NCBI RefSeq assembly: GCF_041146395.1
Contig: NC_090997.1
Location: 82,001-146,000 of the forward strand
Length of the DNA stretch: 64,000 bases
Reading direction: 5' to 3'
DNA from: Eulemur rufifrons
Taxonomy: Eukaryota > Chordata > Mammalia > Primates > Lemuridae
Shown: piece after piece, positions 41,887-54,556 of the stretch
How positions within the stretch are numbered: the stretch's first letter is position 1
Layout: each line of letters begins with the position of its first letter
Program-made: the position numbers and the translations under genes
Notes under the pieces: generated by a model
The model's input: only the letters and a program-made list of their open reading frames with translations
What the model was told of the DNA's origin: nothing
Database searches by the model: none

Positions 41887-42226
41887 TTTTTTTTTTTTTT
41901 TTTTTTGAGACAGAGTCTCACTCTGTTGCCCCGGCTAGAGTAAGTGCCGTGGCGTCAGCCTAGCACAGAGCAACCTGAAACTCCTGAGCTGAAGCGATCC
42001 TCCTGTCTCAGCATCCCGAGTAGCTGGGACTACAGGCATGCACCACCATGCCCGGCTAATTTTTTCTATATATATTTTTAGCTGTCCATATAATTTCTTT
42101 CTATTTTTAGTAGAGATGGAGTCTCGCTCTTGCTCAGGCTGGTCTTGAACTCCTGAGCTCAAACGATCTGCCCACCTCAGCCTCCCAGAGTGCTAGGATT
42201 ACAGGCGTGAGCCACCACGCCTGGCC
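41887..42226 (-). mobile_element. Lemur-type Alu SINE, minus strand
   Basis: The reverse complement starts GGCCAGGCGTGGTGGCTC and contains the linker ATTATATGGACAGCTAAAAA and the second arm GCCGGGCATGGTGGTGC. Its tail appears as a T-run on the plus strand. It is the same family as the 35.8-kb copy but has different point changes: the box-B region reads GTTCAAGACC and the left arm retains GAGCAAGAGCGAGAC. It was therefore a separate insertion rather than a copy carried along by satellite duplication. It sits in an E monomer. Confidence 0.95.
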
Positions 42227-42240
42227 TGTGATTTCTTTTT
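42227..42240 (+). repeat. Target-site duplication, right copy (SINE 2)
   Basis: TGTGATTTCTTTTT follows directly after the SINE. The satellite then continues with ACTATCCCCAGAGAG, as expected for E. Confidence 0.88.
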
Positions 42241-43826
42241 ACTATCCCCAGAGAGAAGAAGTGGGCATGTGTGTGGCAGGTGAAAAGTGTGGATCCTGTT
42301 TCAGAGACTGAAACAGGATCCGCACTTTTCATCGTGTTCCTTTAGAATCCTTTGCTTCATCAGCTGGGAATCCACCATGGTTCTCTACACCCCACTATGC
42401 GTGGGCCCAGTTAACTGCCTAGTTCAAAGAAGTATGCCACATAGCTTTTGAAATAACCAGTATCATGGAAATTATTTGCCAGCTTTTCCAGCACTTTTAC
42501 CATAATTTTGATAAGGTTCATCTGTACTTCCTTAAACCCTAGATGGCTGCCATGGACAAACCTATATGGAGGGCTACTCGCTTGGTGTTGCCAATGCTTG
42601 GTATGGGAGTCTGACAAGAATCCAGTCTTTCAATTATCATTGCACCATCCTTTCTCCCTTATATTAAAAGGCAGAGCAACTTTCGTAAGTTAGCATAAGG
42701 ATGAGTCACTGGAGGGCACGTTTTTGTGTGGGGTCGCGGTGGGTTGGGAGACAGGCCCTCTGTCAGTCTGGGGCGGTTTTTTTTTTATTATGCCCAGACA
42801 AGGGAAGTGGATATGTGTGTGGCAGGTGAAAAGGGCAGATCCTGTTTCAGTTTTACTGAAACAGGATCCGCACTTTTCAGCCTGTTCCTTTAAAATCCTT
42901 TGATTCATCAGCTGGGAATCCACCATGGTTCCCTAGACCCCTCTATGCATCGGCCCAGGTAACTGGCCAGTACAAAGATGTATGCCGCAGAGCTTTTGAA
43001 ATAAACACTACGTGTAGAATTATTTGCCATTTCTTGCAGCACATATCACCATAATTGTGATAAGGTTCATCTCTGCCTCCTTAAACACAAGATGGCTGCC
43101 GTGGAGAAAATTACGCTGAGGCCTAGCTCACTTGGATTTCACGACACATTTTACTGAAGCCTGGAAGGAGGCCATTCTTTTAAGTATCATTCCGCCATCC
43201 TTTCTCCATTATTATAAAATGCAGGGATCCTTTTGCACGTTAGCATAATAATTAGTAGCCTGAGGGGACTTTTTTTTTTGTGGAGTCAGTGTAGGTGGGG
43301 GGCGCAAGCCCTCTGTCAGTTCTGTGATTTTTTTTTATTATCCCCAGAGAGGAGAAGTGGTCATGTGTGTGGCAGGTGAAAAGTGCGTATCCTGTTTAAA
43401 GACTGAAACAGGACCCGTACTTTTCATCCCGTTCCTTTAAGAATCCTTTGTTTCATCAGCTTGGCATCCACCTTGGTTCTCTACACCCCACTATGCGTGG
43501 GTCCAGTTAACTGGCTAGTTCAAAGAAGTATGCCACAGACCCTTTGAAATAACCACTACCATGGAAATTATTTGCCAGCTTTTCCAGCACTTTTACCATA
43601 ATTTTGATAAGGTTCATCTGTGATTCCTTAAACCCTAGATGGCTGCCAAGGAAAACCCTATACTTAGCGCTATCTCGATTGGTGTTACCAATACTTGCTA
43701 CGGGAGTTTGACAAGAATCCAGTCTTTTAATTATCATTGCACCATCCTTTCTCCCTTATATTAAAAGGCAGAGCAACTTTCGGAAGTTAGCATAAGGAAG
43801 AGTCATTGGATGGGACGTTTTTCCGT

Positions 43827-43847
43827 GGGGTTGGGTTGGGTTGGGGG
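43827..43847 (+). other. G-quadruplex motif, telomere-like TTGGG run (B monomer)
   Basis: Four G-runs of 3-5 are separated by TT in each loop. The spacing fits the usual G4 pattern (G3+, loops 1-7). The TTGGG periodicity resembles telomeric repeats but arises from the B-type G tract. Confidence 0.75.
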
Positions 43848-43925
43848 ACAGGACCTCCGTCAGTCCGGCGGTTTAACTTATTAAGCCCAGAAAGGGGAAG
43901 TGGATATGTGTGTGGCAGGTGAAAA

Positions 43926-43968
43926 GTGCGGATCCTGTTTCAGTCTTAGAGTGAAACAGGATCCGCAC
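43926..43968 (+). repeat. Inverted repeat, 17-bp arms (B monomer)
   Basis: Left arm 43926-43942 (GTGCGGATCCTGTTTCA) and right arm 43952-43968 are exact reverse complements with a 9-nt loop. This is the same position as the hairpin of other right-array monomers. Confidence 0.9.
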
Positions 43969-46372
43969 ATTTCAGCCTGTTCCTTTAAAAATCCTTTGAT
44001 TCATCAGCTGGGAATGCACCATCGTTCCCTAAACCTCTCTGTGCATGGACCCAGGTAACTGGCCACTACCAAGGTGTATGCCACAGAGCTTTTGAAATAA
44101 ACCCTATGTGTAGAATTATTTGCTAGTTTTTGCAGCACATATCACCGTAATTGTGATAAGGTTCATCTGTGCCTCCTTAAACACAAGATGGCTGCCTCGG
44201 AGAAAACTATGCTGAGGCCTAGCTCACTTGGATTTCACGACACTTGTTACTGGAGCCTGGAAGGAGGCCATTCTTTTAAGTAGCATTCCACCATCCTTTC
44301 TCCATTATTTTAAAATGCAGGGAACCTTTTGCAAGTTAGCATAATTATTAGTAACTGGAGGGGACTTGTTTTTGTAGGGTCAGTGTGGGTGTGGGGCGCA
44401 GGCCCTCTGTCAGTTCGCTGGTTTGTTTTTATTTTCCCCTGAGAGGAGAAGTGAGCATGGGTGTGGCAGGTGAAAAGTGCAGATCCCGTTTCTGTCTTAG
44501 ACTGAAAGAGGACCCGCACTTTTCACCCTGTTCCTTTAAAAATCCTTTGCTTCATCAGCTGGGAATCCACCATGGGTCTCTAGACCGCTATATGCGTGTG
44601 CCTAATTAACTGGCTAGATCAAAGGATTATGCCATAGAGCTTTTGATATAACCACTACCATGAGAATTATTTGACAGCTTTTGAAGCACCGTTCACCATA
44701 AGTGTGATAAGGTTCATCTGTGACTCCTTAAACCCAAGATGGCTGGCACGAAGAAACCTATGCTGTGGCCTAAGTCCCTTGCTGTTGCCAATACCTGGTA
44801 TGGGAGTCTGGCAATAAGCCAGTCTTTTAGATATAATTCCACCATCCTATCTCCATTATTTTAAAAGGCAGAGGACCTTTCTCCAGATAGTATAAGGATG
44901 TGTCGCTGGAGGGCACGTTTTTGTGTGGGGTGGTGGGGAGGGGGGGGCAGGCCATAGGTCAATCCCAGGCGTTGTTTGTGATATCCCTAGAGAGGAGAAG
45001 TGGGCATGTGTGTTGCAGGAAAAAAGTGCGGATCCTGTTTCAGTCTGAGCCTGAAACAGGATCCCCAATTTTGAGCCTGTTCCTTTAAGAATCCTTTGAT
45101 TCATCACCTGGGAATCCACCATGGTTCTCTAGACCCCTCTGTGCGTGTGCACATGTAACTGGCTTGTTCCAAGAAGTATGCCGCAGAGCTTTTGAATTAA
45201 CTAGTACGTTGAGAATTATTTGCAGGTTTTCAGCACTTTTCACCATAATTATTATAACATTTGTATGTGCCTCCTTAAAACCAAGATGGCTGCCACGGAC
45301 ATAACTATGCTTAGGCGTAGCTGACTTGGTGTTGCCTATTTTTGTTCGTGGATACTGACAAGAAGCCATTCTTCTAAGTACCATTCCACCATCCTTTCTC
45401 CATTATTTAAAAATGCAGGGAAATTTTGCAAGTTAGCATAATAATTAGTAGTTGGAGGGGACTTTTTTTTTTCTGGGTTCAGTGTGGTTGAGGGGGGCAG
45501 GCCCTTGTCAGTTCGCTGATTTTTTTTTTTATTATCCCCAGAGAGGAGAAGTGGGCATGTGTGTGGCAGGTGAAAAGTGAGGATCCTGTTTGAGTCTTAG
45601 ACAGAAACAGAATCTGCACTTTTCACCCCGTTCCATTAAGAATCCTTTGCTTCCTCAGTTTGGATTCCACCGTGGTTCTCCAGACCCCACTATGTGTGTG
45701 CCCAGAAAACTGCCTGGTTCCAAGAAGTATTCCACAGAGCTTTTGAAATAACCACTGCCATGAGAATTATTTGCCAGTTTTTGGAGCACCTTTCACCATA
45801 ATTGTCATAAGGTTCATCTCTTCCTCCTTAATCTCAAGATGGCTGTCATGGACAAAACTATGCTGAGGCCTAGCTCATTTGGTGTGGCCGATACCTGGTA
45901 CTGGAGACTGGTAACAATACATTTTTTTAAGTATCATTACACCATCCTTTCTCCACTATTTTAAAATCCAGAGCACGTTTCGGCAGGTAGAATAACAAGG
46001 TGTAGCTCGAGGGGAAGTTTTCATGTGGGGTCTTGGGGGCTGGTGGGGCAAGCCCTCTGTAAGTCCTGTGGTTTGTTTTTATTATCCCCAGAGAGGGGAA
46101 GTGGGCATGTGTGTTGGAGGTGAAAAGTGCGGATCCTGTTTCAGAGATAGAAAAAGGATCAACACTTTCATCACGTTCCTTTAAGACTCCTTTGCTTCAT
46201 CAGCTGGGAATCCACCATGGTTTTCTATGCATGGGCCCAGTTAACTGGCTAGTTCAAAGAAGTATGCCGTAGAGCTTTTTAAATAACCACTACCATGGAA
46301 ACTATTTGCCAGCTTTTCCAGCACTTTTACCATAATTTTGATAAGGTTCATCTGTGCTTCCTTAAACCCAGG

Positions 46373-47469
46373 ATGGCTGCTACGGACAAATTGAAACTGA
46401 GGGCTATCTCGCTTGGTGTTGCCAAAACTTGGTACGGGAGTCTGACAAGAATCCAGTCTTTTAATTATCATTGCACCATCCTTTCTCCCTTATATTAAAG
46501 GCAGAGCAAATTTCGGCAGTTAGCATAAGGATGAGTCCCTGGCGGGGACGTTTTTGTGTGGGCTCGGGGTGGGTTGAGGACAGGCCCTCTGTCAGTCCAG
46601 TGGTTTGTATTTATTATGCCCAGACAGCGGAAGAGGATATGTGTGTGTTAGGTGAAAATTGCGGATCCTGTTTCAGTCTTAGACTGAAACAGGATCTGCA
46701 CTTTTCAGCCTGTTCCTTTAAAAATCCTTTGATTCATCAGCTGGGAAGCCACCATGGTTCCCTAGACCCCTCTATGCATCGGCCCAGGTAACTGGCCAGT
46801 ACCAAGATGTATGCCACAGAGCTTTTGAATTAAACACTACGGATAGACTTATTTGCCAGTTTTTGCAGCACATATCACCGTAATTGTGATAAGGTTCGTC
46901 TGTGCCTCCTTAAACACAAGTAGGCTGCCACGGAGAAAATTATTTTGAGGCCTAGCTCAGTTGGTTTTCACGACACTTGTTACAAGAGCCTGGAAGGAGG
47001 CCATCCTTTTAAGTATCATTCCACCATCCTTTCTCCATTATTTTAAAATGCAGGGAACCTTTTGCAAGTTAGCATACTAATTAGTAGCTGGAGGGGACTT
47101 TTTTTGTGGGGTCGGTGTGGGTGGGGGGCGCAGGCCCCCTGTCAGTTCGCTGGTTTGTTTTTATTATCGCCAGAGAGGAGAAGTGGGCATGTGTGTGGCA
47201 GGCGAAAAGTGCGGATCCTGTTTCAGTCTTAGACAGAAACAGGATCCGCACATTTCACCCCATTCCATTAAGAATCCTTTACTTCATCATCTGGGAATCC
47301 CCCGTGGTTCACTAGGCCCCTCTTTTTGTGGTCCCAGAAAACTGCCTGGTTCCAAGAATTATTCCACAGAGCTTTTGAAATAACCACTACGTTGAGAATT
47401 ATTTGCCAGGTTTGCAGCACCTATCACCAAAATTGTCATAAGGTTCGTCTCTTCCTCCTTAATCTCGAG
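46373..47469 (+). repeat. Right array block: B, C/A chimera
   Basis: Core 46373 is B. Core 46921 (decayed to TAGGCTGCC) starts as C and turns into A at about 47.16 kb (TTATTATCGCC, GACAGAAAC loop, A tail). It is therefore followed directly by E, skipping D and most of A. Confidence 0.83.
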
Positions 47470-48145
47470 ATGGCTGCCATGGACAAAACTATGCTGAGGC
47501 CTAGCTCACTTGGTGTGGCCGATTCTTGGTACTGGAGACTGCCAAGAATACATTCTTTTAAGTATCATTGCCCCATCCTTTCTCCACTATTTTAAAAGCC
47601 AGAGCACCTTTTGTCAGTTAGAATAACAAGGAGTAGCTGGACGGGAAGTTTTTATGTGGGCTCTTGGTGGCTGGTGGGGCAAGCCCTCTGTCAGTTCTGT
47701 GGTTTGTTTTTATTATCCCCAGAGAGGAGAAGTGGGCATGTGTGTGGCAGTTGAAAAGTGCGGATCCTGTTTCAGAGACTGAAACAAGATCAACACTTTT
47801 CATCCCGTTCCTTTAAGAATCCTTTTCTTCATCACCTGGGAATCCACCATGGTTTTCTACGCGTGGGCCCAGTTAACGGGCTAGTTCAAAGAAGTATGCC
47901 ACAGAGCTTTTGAAATAACCACTACCATGGAAACTATTTGCCAGCTTTTCCAGCACATTTACCATAATTTTGATAAGGTTCATCTGTTCTTCCCTAAACC
48001 CAGGATGGCTGCTACGGACAAACCTATACCGAGGGCTATCTCACTTGTTCTTGCCAATACTTGGGACGGGAGTCTGACAAGTATCCAGTCTTTTAATTAT
48101 CATGGGACCGTCCTTTCTCCCTTATATTAAAAGGCAGAGCAACTT
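47188..48145 (+). repeat. Near-identical segment, copy 2 (paired with 39188-40142)
   Basis: The offset to copy 1 is exactly 8000 bp up to the 3-bp indel and 8003 bp after it. It covers the tail of the C/A chimera at 46921, the whole E monomer at 47470 and the start of the B monomer at 48005. Confidence 0.93.
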
Positions 48146-49631
48146 TTGGCAGTTAGCATAAGGATGAGTCAACGGAGGGGAAGTATTTGTGTGGGGTCGG
48201 GGTGGGTTGGGGAACAGTCCCTCTGTCAGTCCGGTGGTTTGTATTCATAATGCCCAGACAGGGAAGTGGATATTTGTGTGGCAGGTGAAAAGTGCAGATG
48301 TTGTTTCAGTCTTAGACTGAAACAGGATCCCCACTTTTGAGCCTGTTCCTTTAAAAATCCTTTGATTCATCAGCTGGGAATCCACCATGGTACCCTAGAC
48401 CCCTCCATGCATGGGCCCATGTAACGGGCCAGTACCAAGATGTATGCCGCACAGCTTTTGAGATAAACAGTATGTGTAGAATAATTTGCCAGTTTTTGCA
48501 GCACATATCACCATAATTGTGATAAGGTTGGTCTGTGCCTCCTTAAACACAAGATGGCTGCCACGGAGAAAACTATGCTGAGGCCTAGGTGACTTGGATT
48601 TCACGACACTTGTTACTGGATCCTGGAAGGAGGCCATTCTTTTACGTATCATTCCACCATCCTTTCTCCATTATTTTAAAATGCAGGGTACCTTTTGCAA
48701 GTTAGCATAATAATTAGTAGCTGGAGGGGACTTTTTTTTTCTGGGGTCGGTGTGGGTGGGGGGCGCAGTCCCTCTGTCAGTTCGCTGGTTTGTTTTTCAT
48801 TTCCCCAGAGAGGAGAATTGGGCATGTGTGTGGCAGGTGAAAAGGGCAGATCCTGTTTCAGAGACTGAAACAGGATCCCCACTTTTCATCCCGTTCTTTA
48901 AGAATCCTTCGCTTCATCAGCTGGGAATCCACCATGGTTCTTTACAACCCACTATGCGTGGGCCCAGTTAACTGGCTAGATCAAAGAAGTATGCCGCAGA
49001 GGTTTTGAAATAACCACTACTATGGAAATTATTTGCCACCTTTTCCATCACTTTTACCATAATTTTGATAAGGTTCATCTGTGCTGCCTTAAACCCTAGA
49101 TGGCTGCCACGACAAACCTATGCTGAGCCCTAGGTCACTTCCTGTTGCAAATAATTGGTATGAGAGTCTGGCAAAAGGCCAGTCTTTTAGGTATAATTCC
49201 ACCATCCTATCTCCATTATTTTAAAAGGCAGATGAACTTCCACCAGATAGCATAAGGATGAGTCGCTGGAGGGGACGTTTTTGTGTGCGGTGGTGGGGGC
49301 CGGGGGCAGGCCATCTGTCCATATGATGGGTTGTTTTTGTTATCCCTAGAGAGGAGAAGTGGGCATGTGTGTTACAGGCAAAAAGTGCATATACTGTTTC
49401 AGTCTTCCGCACTTTTCAGCCAGTTCCTTTAAGAGTCCTTTGATTTATCACCTGGGAATCCACCATGGTTCTCTAGACCCATCTTTGCGTGGGCCCAGAA
49501 AACTGCCTGGTTCCAAGAAGTATTCCACAGAGCTTTTGAAATAACCACTACGTTGAGAATTATTTGCCAGTTTTTGCAGCACCTTTCACCATAATTGTCA
49601 TAAGTTTCGTCTCTTCCTCCTTAATCTCGAG
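47470..49631 (+). repeat. Right array block: E, B, C/E, D/A
   Basis: Cores at 47470 (E), 48005 (B), 48554 (C switching to E at the hairpin) and 49100 (B-type lead-in, D body, A tail). The 49100 monomer is 532 bp because most of the right hairpin arm is deleted at about 49407. Confidence 0.82.
48193..48212 (+). other. G-quadruplex motif (B monomer)
   Basis: GGGG, GGGG, GGG and GGGG with loops TC, T and TT. Confidence 0.75.
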
Positions 49632-50365
49632 ATGGCTGCCATGGACAAAACTATGCTGGGGCCTAGCTCACTTGGTGAGGCCGATACTTGGTACTGGAGA
49701 CTAGCAGGATTACATTCTTTTAAGTATTATTCCACCATCCTTTCTCCACTATTTTAAAAGCAAGAGCACCTTTCGGCAGTTAGAATAAGAAGGAGTGGCT
49801 GGAGGCGAAGTTTTATGTGGGGTCTGGGGGCTGGTGGGGCAAGCCCTCTGTCAGCTCTGTGGTTTCTTTTTATTATCCCCAGAGAGGAGAAGTGGGCATG
49901 TGTTTAGCAGGTGAAAAGTGCGGATCCTGTTTCAGAGAATGGAACAGGATCCGCATGTTTATCTCGTTCCTTTAAGAATTCTTTGCTTTGCTTCATCAGC
50001 TGGGAATCCACCATGGTTCTCTACACCCCACTATGCGTGGGCCCAGTTAACTGGCTAGTTCAAAGAAGTATGCCGCAGAACTTTTGAATAACCACTACCA
50101 TGGAAATTATTTGCAAGCTTTTCCAGCACTTTTACCATAATTTTGATAAGGTCTCTCTGTGCTTCCTTAAACCCTAGATGGCTGCCACGGACAAACCTAT
50201 ACTGACGGTTCTCTCACTTGGTGTTGCCAATGCTTGGTACGGGAGTCTGACAAGAATCCAGTCTTTTAATTATTATTGCACCCTCCTTTCTCCCTTATAT
50301 GAAAAGGCAGAGCAACTTTCAGCAGTTAGCATAAGGATGAGTCAACGGAGGGGACGTTTCTGTGT

Positions 50366-50386
50366 GGGGTCGGGGTGGGTTGAGGG
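50366..50386 (+). other. G-quadruplex motif (B monomer)
   Basis: GGGG, GGGG, GGG and GGG with loops TC, T and TTGA. Confidence 0.72.
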
Positions 50387-51458
50387 ACAGTCCCTCTGTC
50401 AGTCTGCTGGCTTGTATTTATTATGCCGAGACAGGGAAGTGGATATGTGTGTGGCAGGTGAAAAATGCGGAACCTGTTTCTGTCTTAGACTGAAAGAAGA
50501 TCCGCACTTTGGAGCCTGTTCCTTTAAAAATCCTATGATTCATCAGCTGGGAATCCACCATGGTTCCCTAGACCTCTCTATACATGGGCCCAGGTACCTG
50601 GCCAGTACCAAGATGTATGCCGCAGAGCTTTTGAAGTAAACACTACGTGTAGAATTATTTGCCAGTTTTTGCAGCACATATCACTATAATTGTGATAAGG
50701 TTCGTCTGCCTCCTTAAACCCAAGATGGCTGCCACGGATAAAACTATGCTGAGGCCTAGGTCACTTGGATTCCACTTGTTACTGGAGCCTGCAAGGAGGC
50801 CATTCTTTTAAGTAGCATTCCACCATCGTTTCTCCGTTATTTTAAAATGCAGGGAACCTTTTGCAAGTTAGCATAATAATTAGTAGCTGGAGGGTATGTT
50901 TTTTTTGTGGTGTCGGTGTGTGTGGAAGGTGCAGGCCCTCCGTCAGTTTGCTAGTTTGTGTTTATTTTCCTTAGAGAGGAGAAGTGGGCATGTGTGTGGC
51001 AGGTGAAAAGTGCCGATCCCATTTCCATCTTAGACTGAAACAGGATCCGCATTTTTCACCCTGTTCCTTTAAGAATCCTTTGATTCATCAGCTGGGAATC
51101 CACCATGGTTCTCTACACCCCACAATGCGTGGGCCCAGTTAACTGGCTAGTTAAAAGAAGTATGCCACAGACCCTTTGAAATAACCACTACCATGGAAAT
51201 TATTTGCCAGCTTTTCCAGCACTTTTACCGTAATTTTGATAAGGTTGATCTGTGCTTCCTTAAACCCTAGATGGCAGCCACGGACAAACCTATACTGAGG
51301 CCTATCTGGCTTGGTGTTGCTAATACTTGGTACGGGAGTCTGACAAGAATTGAGGCATTTAATTATCATTCCACCATCCTTTCTCCCTTATATTAAAAGG
51401 CAGGGCAACTTTCGGGAGTTAGCATAAGGATGAGTCACTGGAGGGGACGTTTTTGTGT

Positions 51459-51477
51459 GGGATCAGGGTGGGTTGGG
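51459..51477 (+). other. G-quadruplex motif (B monomer)
   Basis: Four GGG runs with loops ATCA, T and TT. Confidence 0.72.
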
Positions 51478-51818
51478 TGACAGACCCTCTGTCAGTCCAG
51501 CGGTTTGTATTTATTATGCCCAGACAGGGGAAGTGGATGTGTGTGGCAGGTGAAAAGTGCGGATCCCGTTTCAGCCTTAGACTGAAACAGGATCCGCACT
51601 TTTCAGCCTGTTCCTTTAAGAATCCTTTACTTCTTAAGCTGGGAATCCACCATGGGTCTCTAGACCGCTCTATGCGTGGGCACACTTAACTGGCTAGTTC
51701 AAAGAATTATGCCGTATAGCTTCTGAAATAACCACTACCATGAGAATTATTTGACTGATTTTGCAGCACCTATCACCAAAATTGTTATAAGGTTCATCTG
51801 TGCCTCCTTAAACTCAAG

Positions 51819-54556
51819 ATGGCTGCCATGGACATAACTATGCTGAGGCGTAGCTGACTTGGTGTTGCCTATTTTTGTTAGAGGAGACTGACAAGAAGCC
51901 ATTCTTCTAAGTATCATTCCACCATCCTTTCTCCATTATATAAAAATGCAGAGACCATTTTGCAAGTTAACATAATAATTAGTAGTTGGAGGGGACTTTT
52001 TTTTTTTCTGGGGTCAGTGTGGGTGTGGGAGGTCAGGCCCTCTGTCAGTTCGCTGGTTTTTTTTATTATCCCCAGAGAGGAGAAGTGGGCATTTGTGTGG
52101 CAGGTGAAGAGTGCGGATGCTGTTTCAGTCTTAGACAGAAACAGGATCTGCACATTTCACCCCGTTCCATTAAGAATCCTTTACTTCAACAGCTGGGAAT
52201 ACACCATGGTTCTCTAGGCCACTCTATGCTTGGGCCCAGAAAACTGCCTGTTTCCATGAAGTATTCTGAAGAGATTTTGAAATAACCACTATGTTGAGAA
52301 TTATTTGCCAGTTTTTGCAGCACCTTTCACCATAAATGTCATAAGGTTAGTTCTTCCTCCTTAATCTCGAGATGGCTGCCATTGACAAAACTATGCTGAC
52401 ACCTAGCTCACTTGGTGAGGCCGATACTTGTTACTGGAGACTGGCAGGATTACATTCTTTTAAGTATCATTCCACCATCCTTTCTCCACTATTTTAAAAG
52501 CCAAAGCACGTTTCTGCAGTTAGAATAACAAGGAGTCGCTGGAGGGGAAGTTTTTATGTGGGGTCTGGGGGGCTGGTGGGGCAAGCCCTCTGTCAGTTCT
52601 GTGGTTTCTTTTTATTATCCTCAGAGAGGAGAAGTGGGCATGTGTGTGGCAGGTGAAAAGTAAGCATCCTGTTTCAGAGACTGAAACGGGATCCGCACTT
52701 TTCATGCTGTCCCTTAAGAATCCTTTGCTTCATCAGCTGGGAATCCACCATGGTTCTCTACACCCCACTATGCGTGGGCCCCTTTAACTGGCTAGTTAAA
52801 AGAAGTTTGCCACAAAGCTTTTGAAATAACCACTACCATGGAAATTATTTGCCAGCTTTTCCAGCACTTTTACCATAATTTTCATAAGGTTCATCTGAGC
52901 TTCCTTAAACCCTAGAGGGCTGCCATGGACAAACCTATACGGAGTGCTACTCACTTGGTGTTGCCAATATTTGCTACGGGAGTCTGACAAGAATCCAGTC
53001 TTTTAATTATCATTGCACAATCCTTTCTCCCTTATATTAAAAGGCAGGGCAACTTTCGGCAGTTAGCATAAGGATGAGTCACTGGAGGGGACGTTTTTGT
53101 GTGGGGTCGGGGTGGGTTGGGGGACAGGCCCTCTGTCAGTCTGGCCATTTGTATTTATTATGCCCAGAGAGGGGAAGTGGATATGTGTTTGGCAGGTGAA
53201 AAGTGCGGATCCTGTTTCAGTCTTACTGTAATAGGATCCGCACTTTTCAGCCTGTTCCTTTAAAATCCTTTGAATCATCAGCTGGGAATCCACCATGGTT
53301 CCCTAGACCCCTCTATCCATGGGCCCAGGTAACTGGCCAATACCAAGATGTATGCCACAGAGCTTTTGAAATAAACACTACGTGTAGAATTATTTGCCAG
53401 TTTTTGCAGCACATATCACCATAATTGTGAAAAGTTTCATCTGGGCCTCCTTAAACACACGATGGCTGCCACGGATAAAACTATGCTGAGGCCTAGGTCA
53501 CTTGGATTTTAGGACACTTGTTACTGTAGCCTGGAAGGGGGCCATTCTTTTAACTATCATTCCACCATGGTTTCTGCATTATTTTAAAATGCAGGGAACC
53601 TTTTGCAAGTTAGCAGAATAATTATTGGCAGGAGGGGACTTTTTGTTGTGGGGTCGGTGTGGGTGGGGGGCGCAGGCCCTCTGTCAGTTCGCTGGTTTGT
53701 TTTTATTTTCCCCTGAGAGGAGAAGTGGGCATGTGAGTCCAAGGTGAAAAGTGCGGATCCCCTTTCTGTCTTAGACTGAAACAGGACCTGCACTTTTCAC
53801 CCTGTTCCTTTAAGAATGTTTTGCTTCATCAGCTGGGAATCCACCATGGGTCTCTAGACCGCTCTATGCGTGGGCTCAGTTAACTGGCTAGTTCAAAGAG
53901 TTATGCCGCAGAGCTTTTGAAATGACCACTGGCATTAGAATTATGTGACAGCTTTTGCAGCACCTTTCACCATAATTGCGACAAAGTTCATCTGTGCCTC
54001 CTTAAACCCAAGATTGCTGCCACGGAGAAACGTGTGCTGAGGCCTAGGTCACTTGCTGTTGCCAATACTTGGTATGGCAGTCTGGCAATAAGCCCGTCTG
54101 TTAGGTATAATTACACAATCCTATCTCCATTATTTTAAAAGGCAGAGGACCTTTCGCCAGATAGCATAAGGATGAGTCGCTGGAGGGGACGTTTTGTGTG
54201 GGGTGGCGGGGGCGAGGGCAGGCCATCTGTCAATCTGATGGGTTATTTTTGTTATCCCTGGAGAGGAGAAGTCGGCATGTGTGTTTCAGACAAAAAGTGC
54301 GGATGCCGTTTCAGTCTTAGACAGAAACAGGTCCGCACTTTTCAGCCTGTTCCTTTAAGAATCCATTGATTCATCACCTGGGAATCCACCATTGTTCTCT
54401 AGATCCCTCTCTGCATGGGCACAGATAACTGGCTTGTTCCATGAAGAATGCTGCAGAGCTTTTAAATTAACCAGTTCGTTGAGAATTATTTGCCAGGTTT
54501 TCACCACGTTTCACCATAACTGTAATAACGTTTGTATGTGCCTCCATAAACCCAAT
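51819..54556 (+). repeat. Complete five-monomer HOR cycle A-E-B-C-D (2738 bp)
   Basis: Cores at 51819 (A), 52372 (E), 52916 (B), 53462 (C) and 54013 (D), with A again at 54557. All heads and tails match their types. Confidence 0.9.
53103..53123 (+). other. G-quadruplex motif (B monomer)
   Basis: GGGG, GGGG, GGG and GGGGG with loops TC, T and TT. Confidence 0.75.

Larger units (their letters stand above)
41645..43638 (+). repeat. Right array block: E split by a SINE, B, C/E chimera
   Basis: Core 41645 is E. It spans 898 bp because of a SINE plus target duplication (354 bp). Core 42543 is B. Core 43092 starts as C, switches to E at about 43.31 kb (AAGCCCTCTGTCAGTTCTGTG), and is followed by B instead of D. 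Confidence 0.85.
43639..46372 (+). repeat. Complete five-monomer HOR cycle B-C-D-A-E (2734 bp)
   Basis: Cores at 43639 (B), 44188 (C), 44739 (D), 45286 (A) and 45839 (E), with B again at 46373. Every head and tail is of its expected type, so no monomer in this cycle is visibly chimeric. Confidence 0.9.
49632..51818 (+). repeat. Right array block: E, B, C/E, B/C
   Basis: Core 49632 is E with a left-array-like middle (GTTTAGCAGG, CAGAGAATGGAAC, CCGCATG). Core 50178 is B. Core 50725 is C ending as E. Core 51271 is B ending as C (GGTCTCTAGACCGCTC). Both switches lie within about 60 bp after the hairpin. Confidence 0.82.

Noticed and set aside
43827..43847. Interstitial telomere repeat
   Set aside because: The run is TTGGG rather than TTAGGG, only four units long, and aligns with the G tract of other B monomers, so it is internal drift.
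39188..48145. 8000-bp repeat spacing taken as a sign of an assembly block error
   Set aside because: The round number follows from 14 monomers of about 546 bp plus the 354-bp SINE insertion. Flanks differ and a 3-bp indel separates the copies, so natural conversion is the simpler reading, though reads should confirm it.
50178..50639. Longest open frame (153 codons) and many recurring 60-138-codon frames, such as the 105-codon frame in L2 monomers (2962, 7361, 13933, 24946, 27143)
   Set aside because: They recur because the satellite recurs, drift out of frame in other monomers of the same type, start and stop at arbitrary points across monomer boundaries, and encode low-complexity runs from the T tract. 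No known domain is visible.
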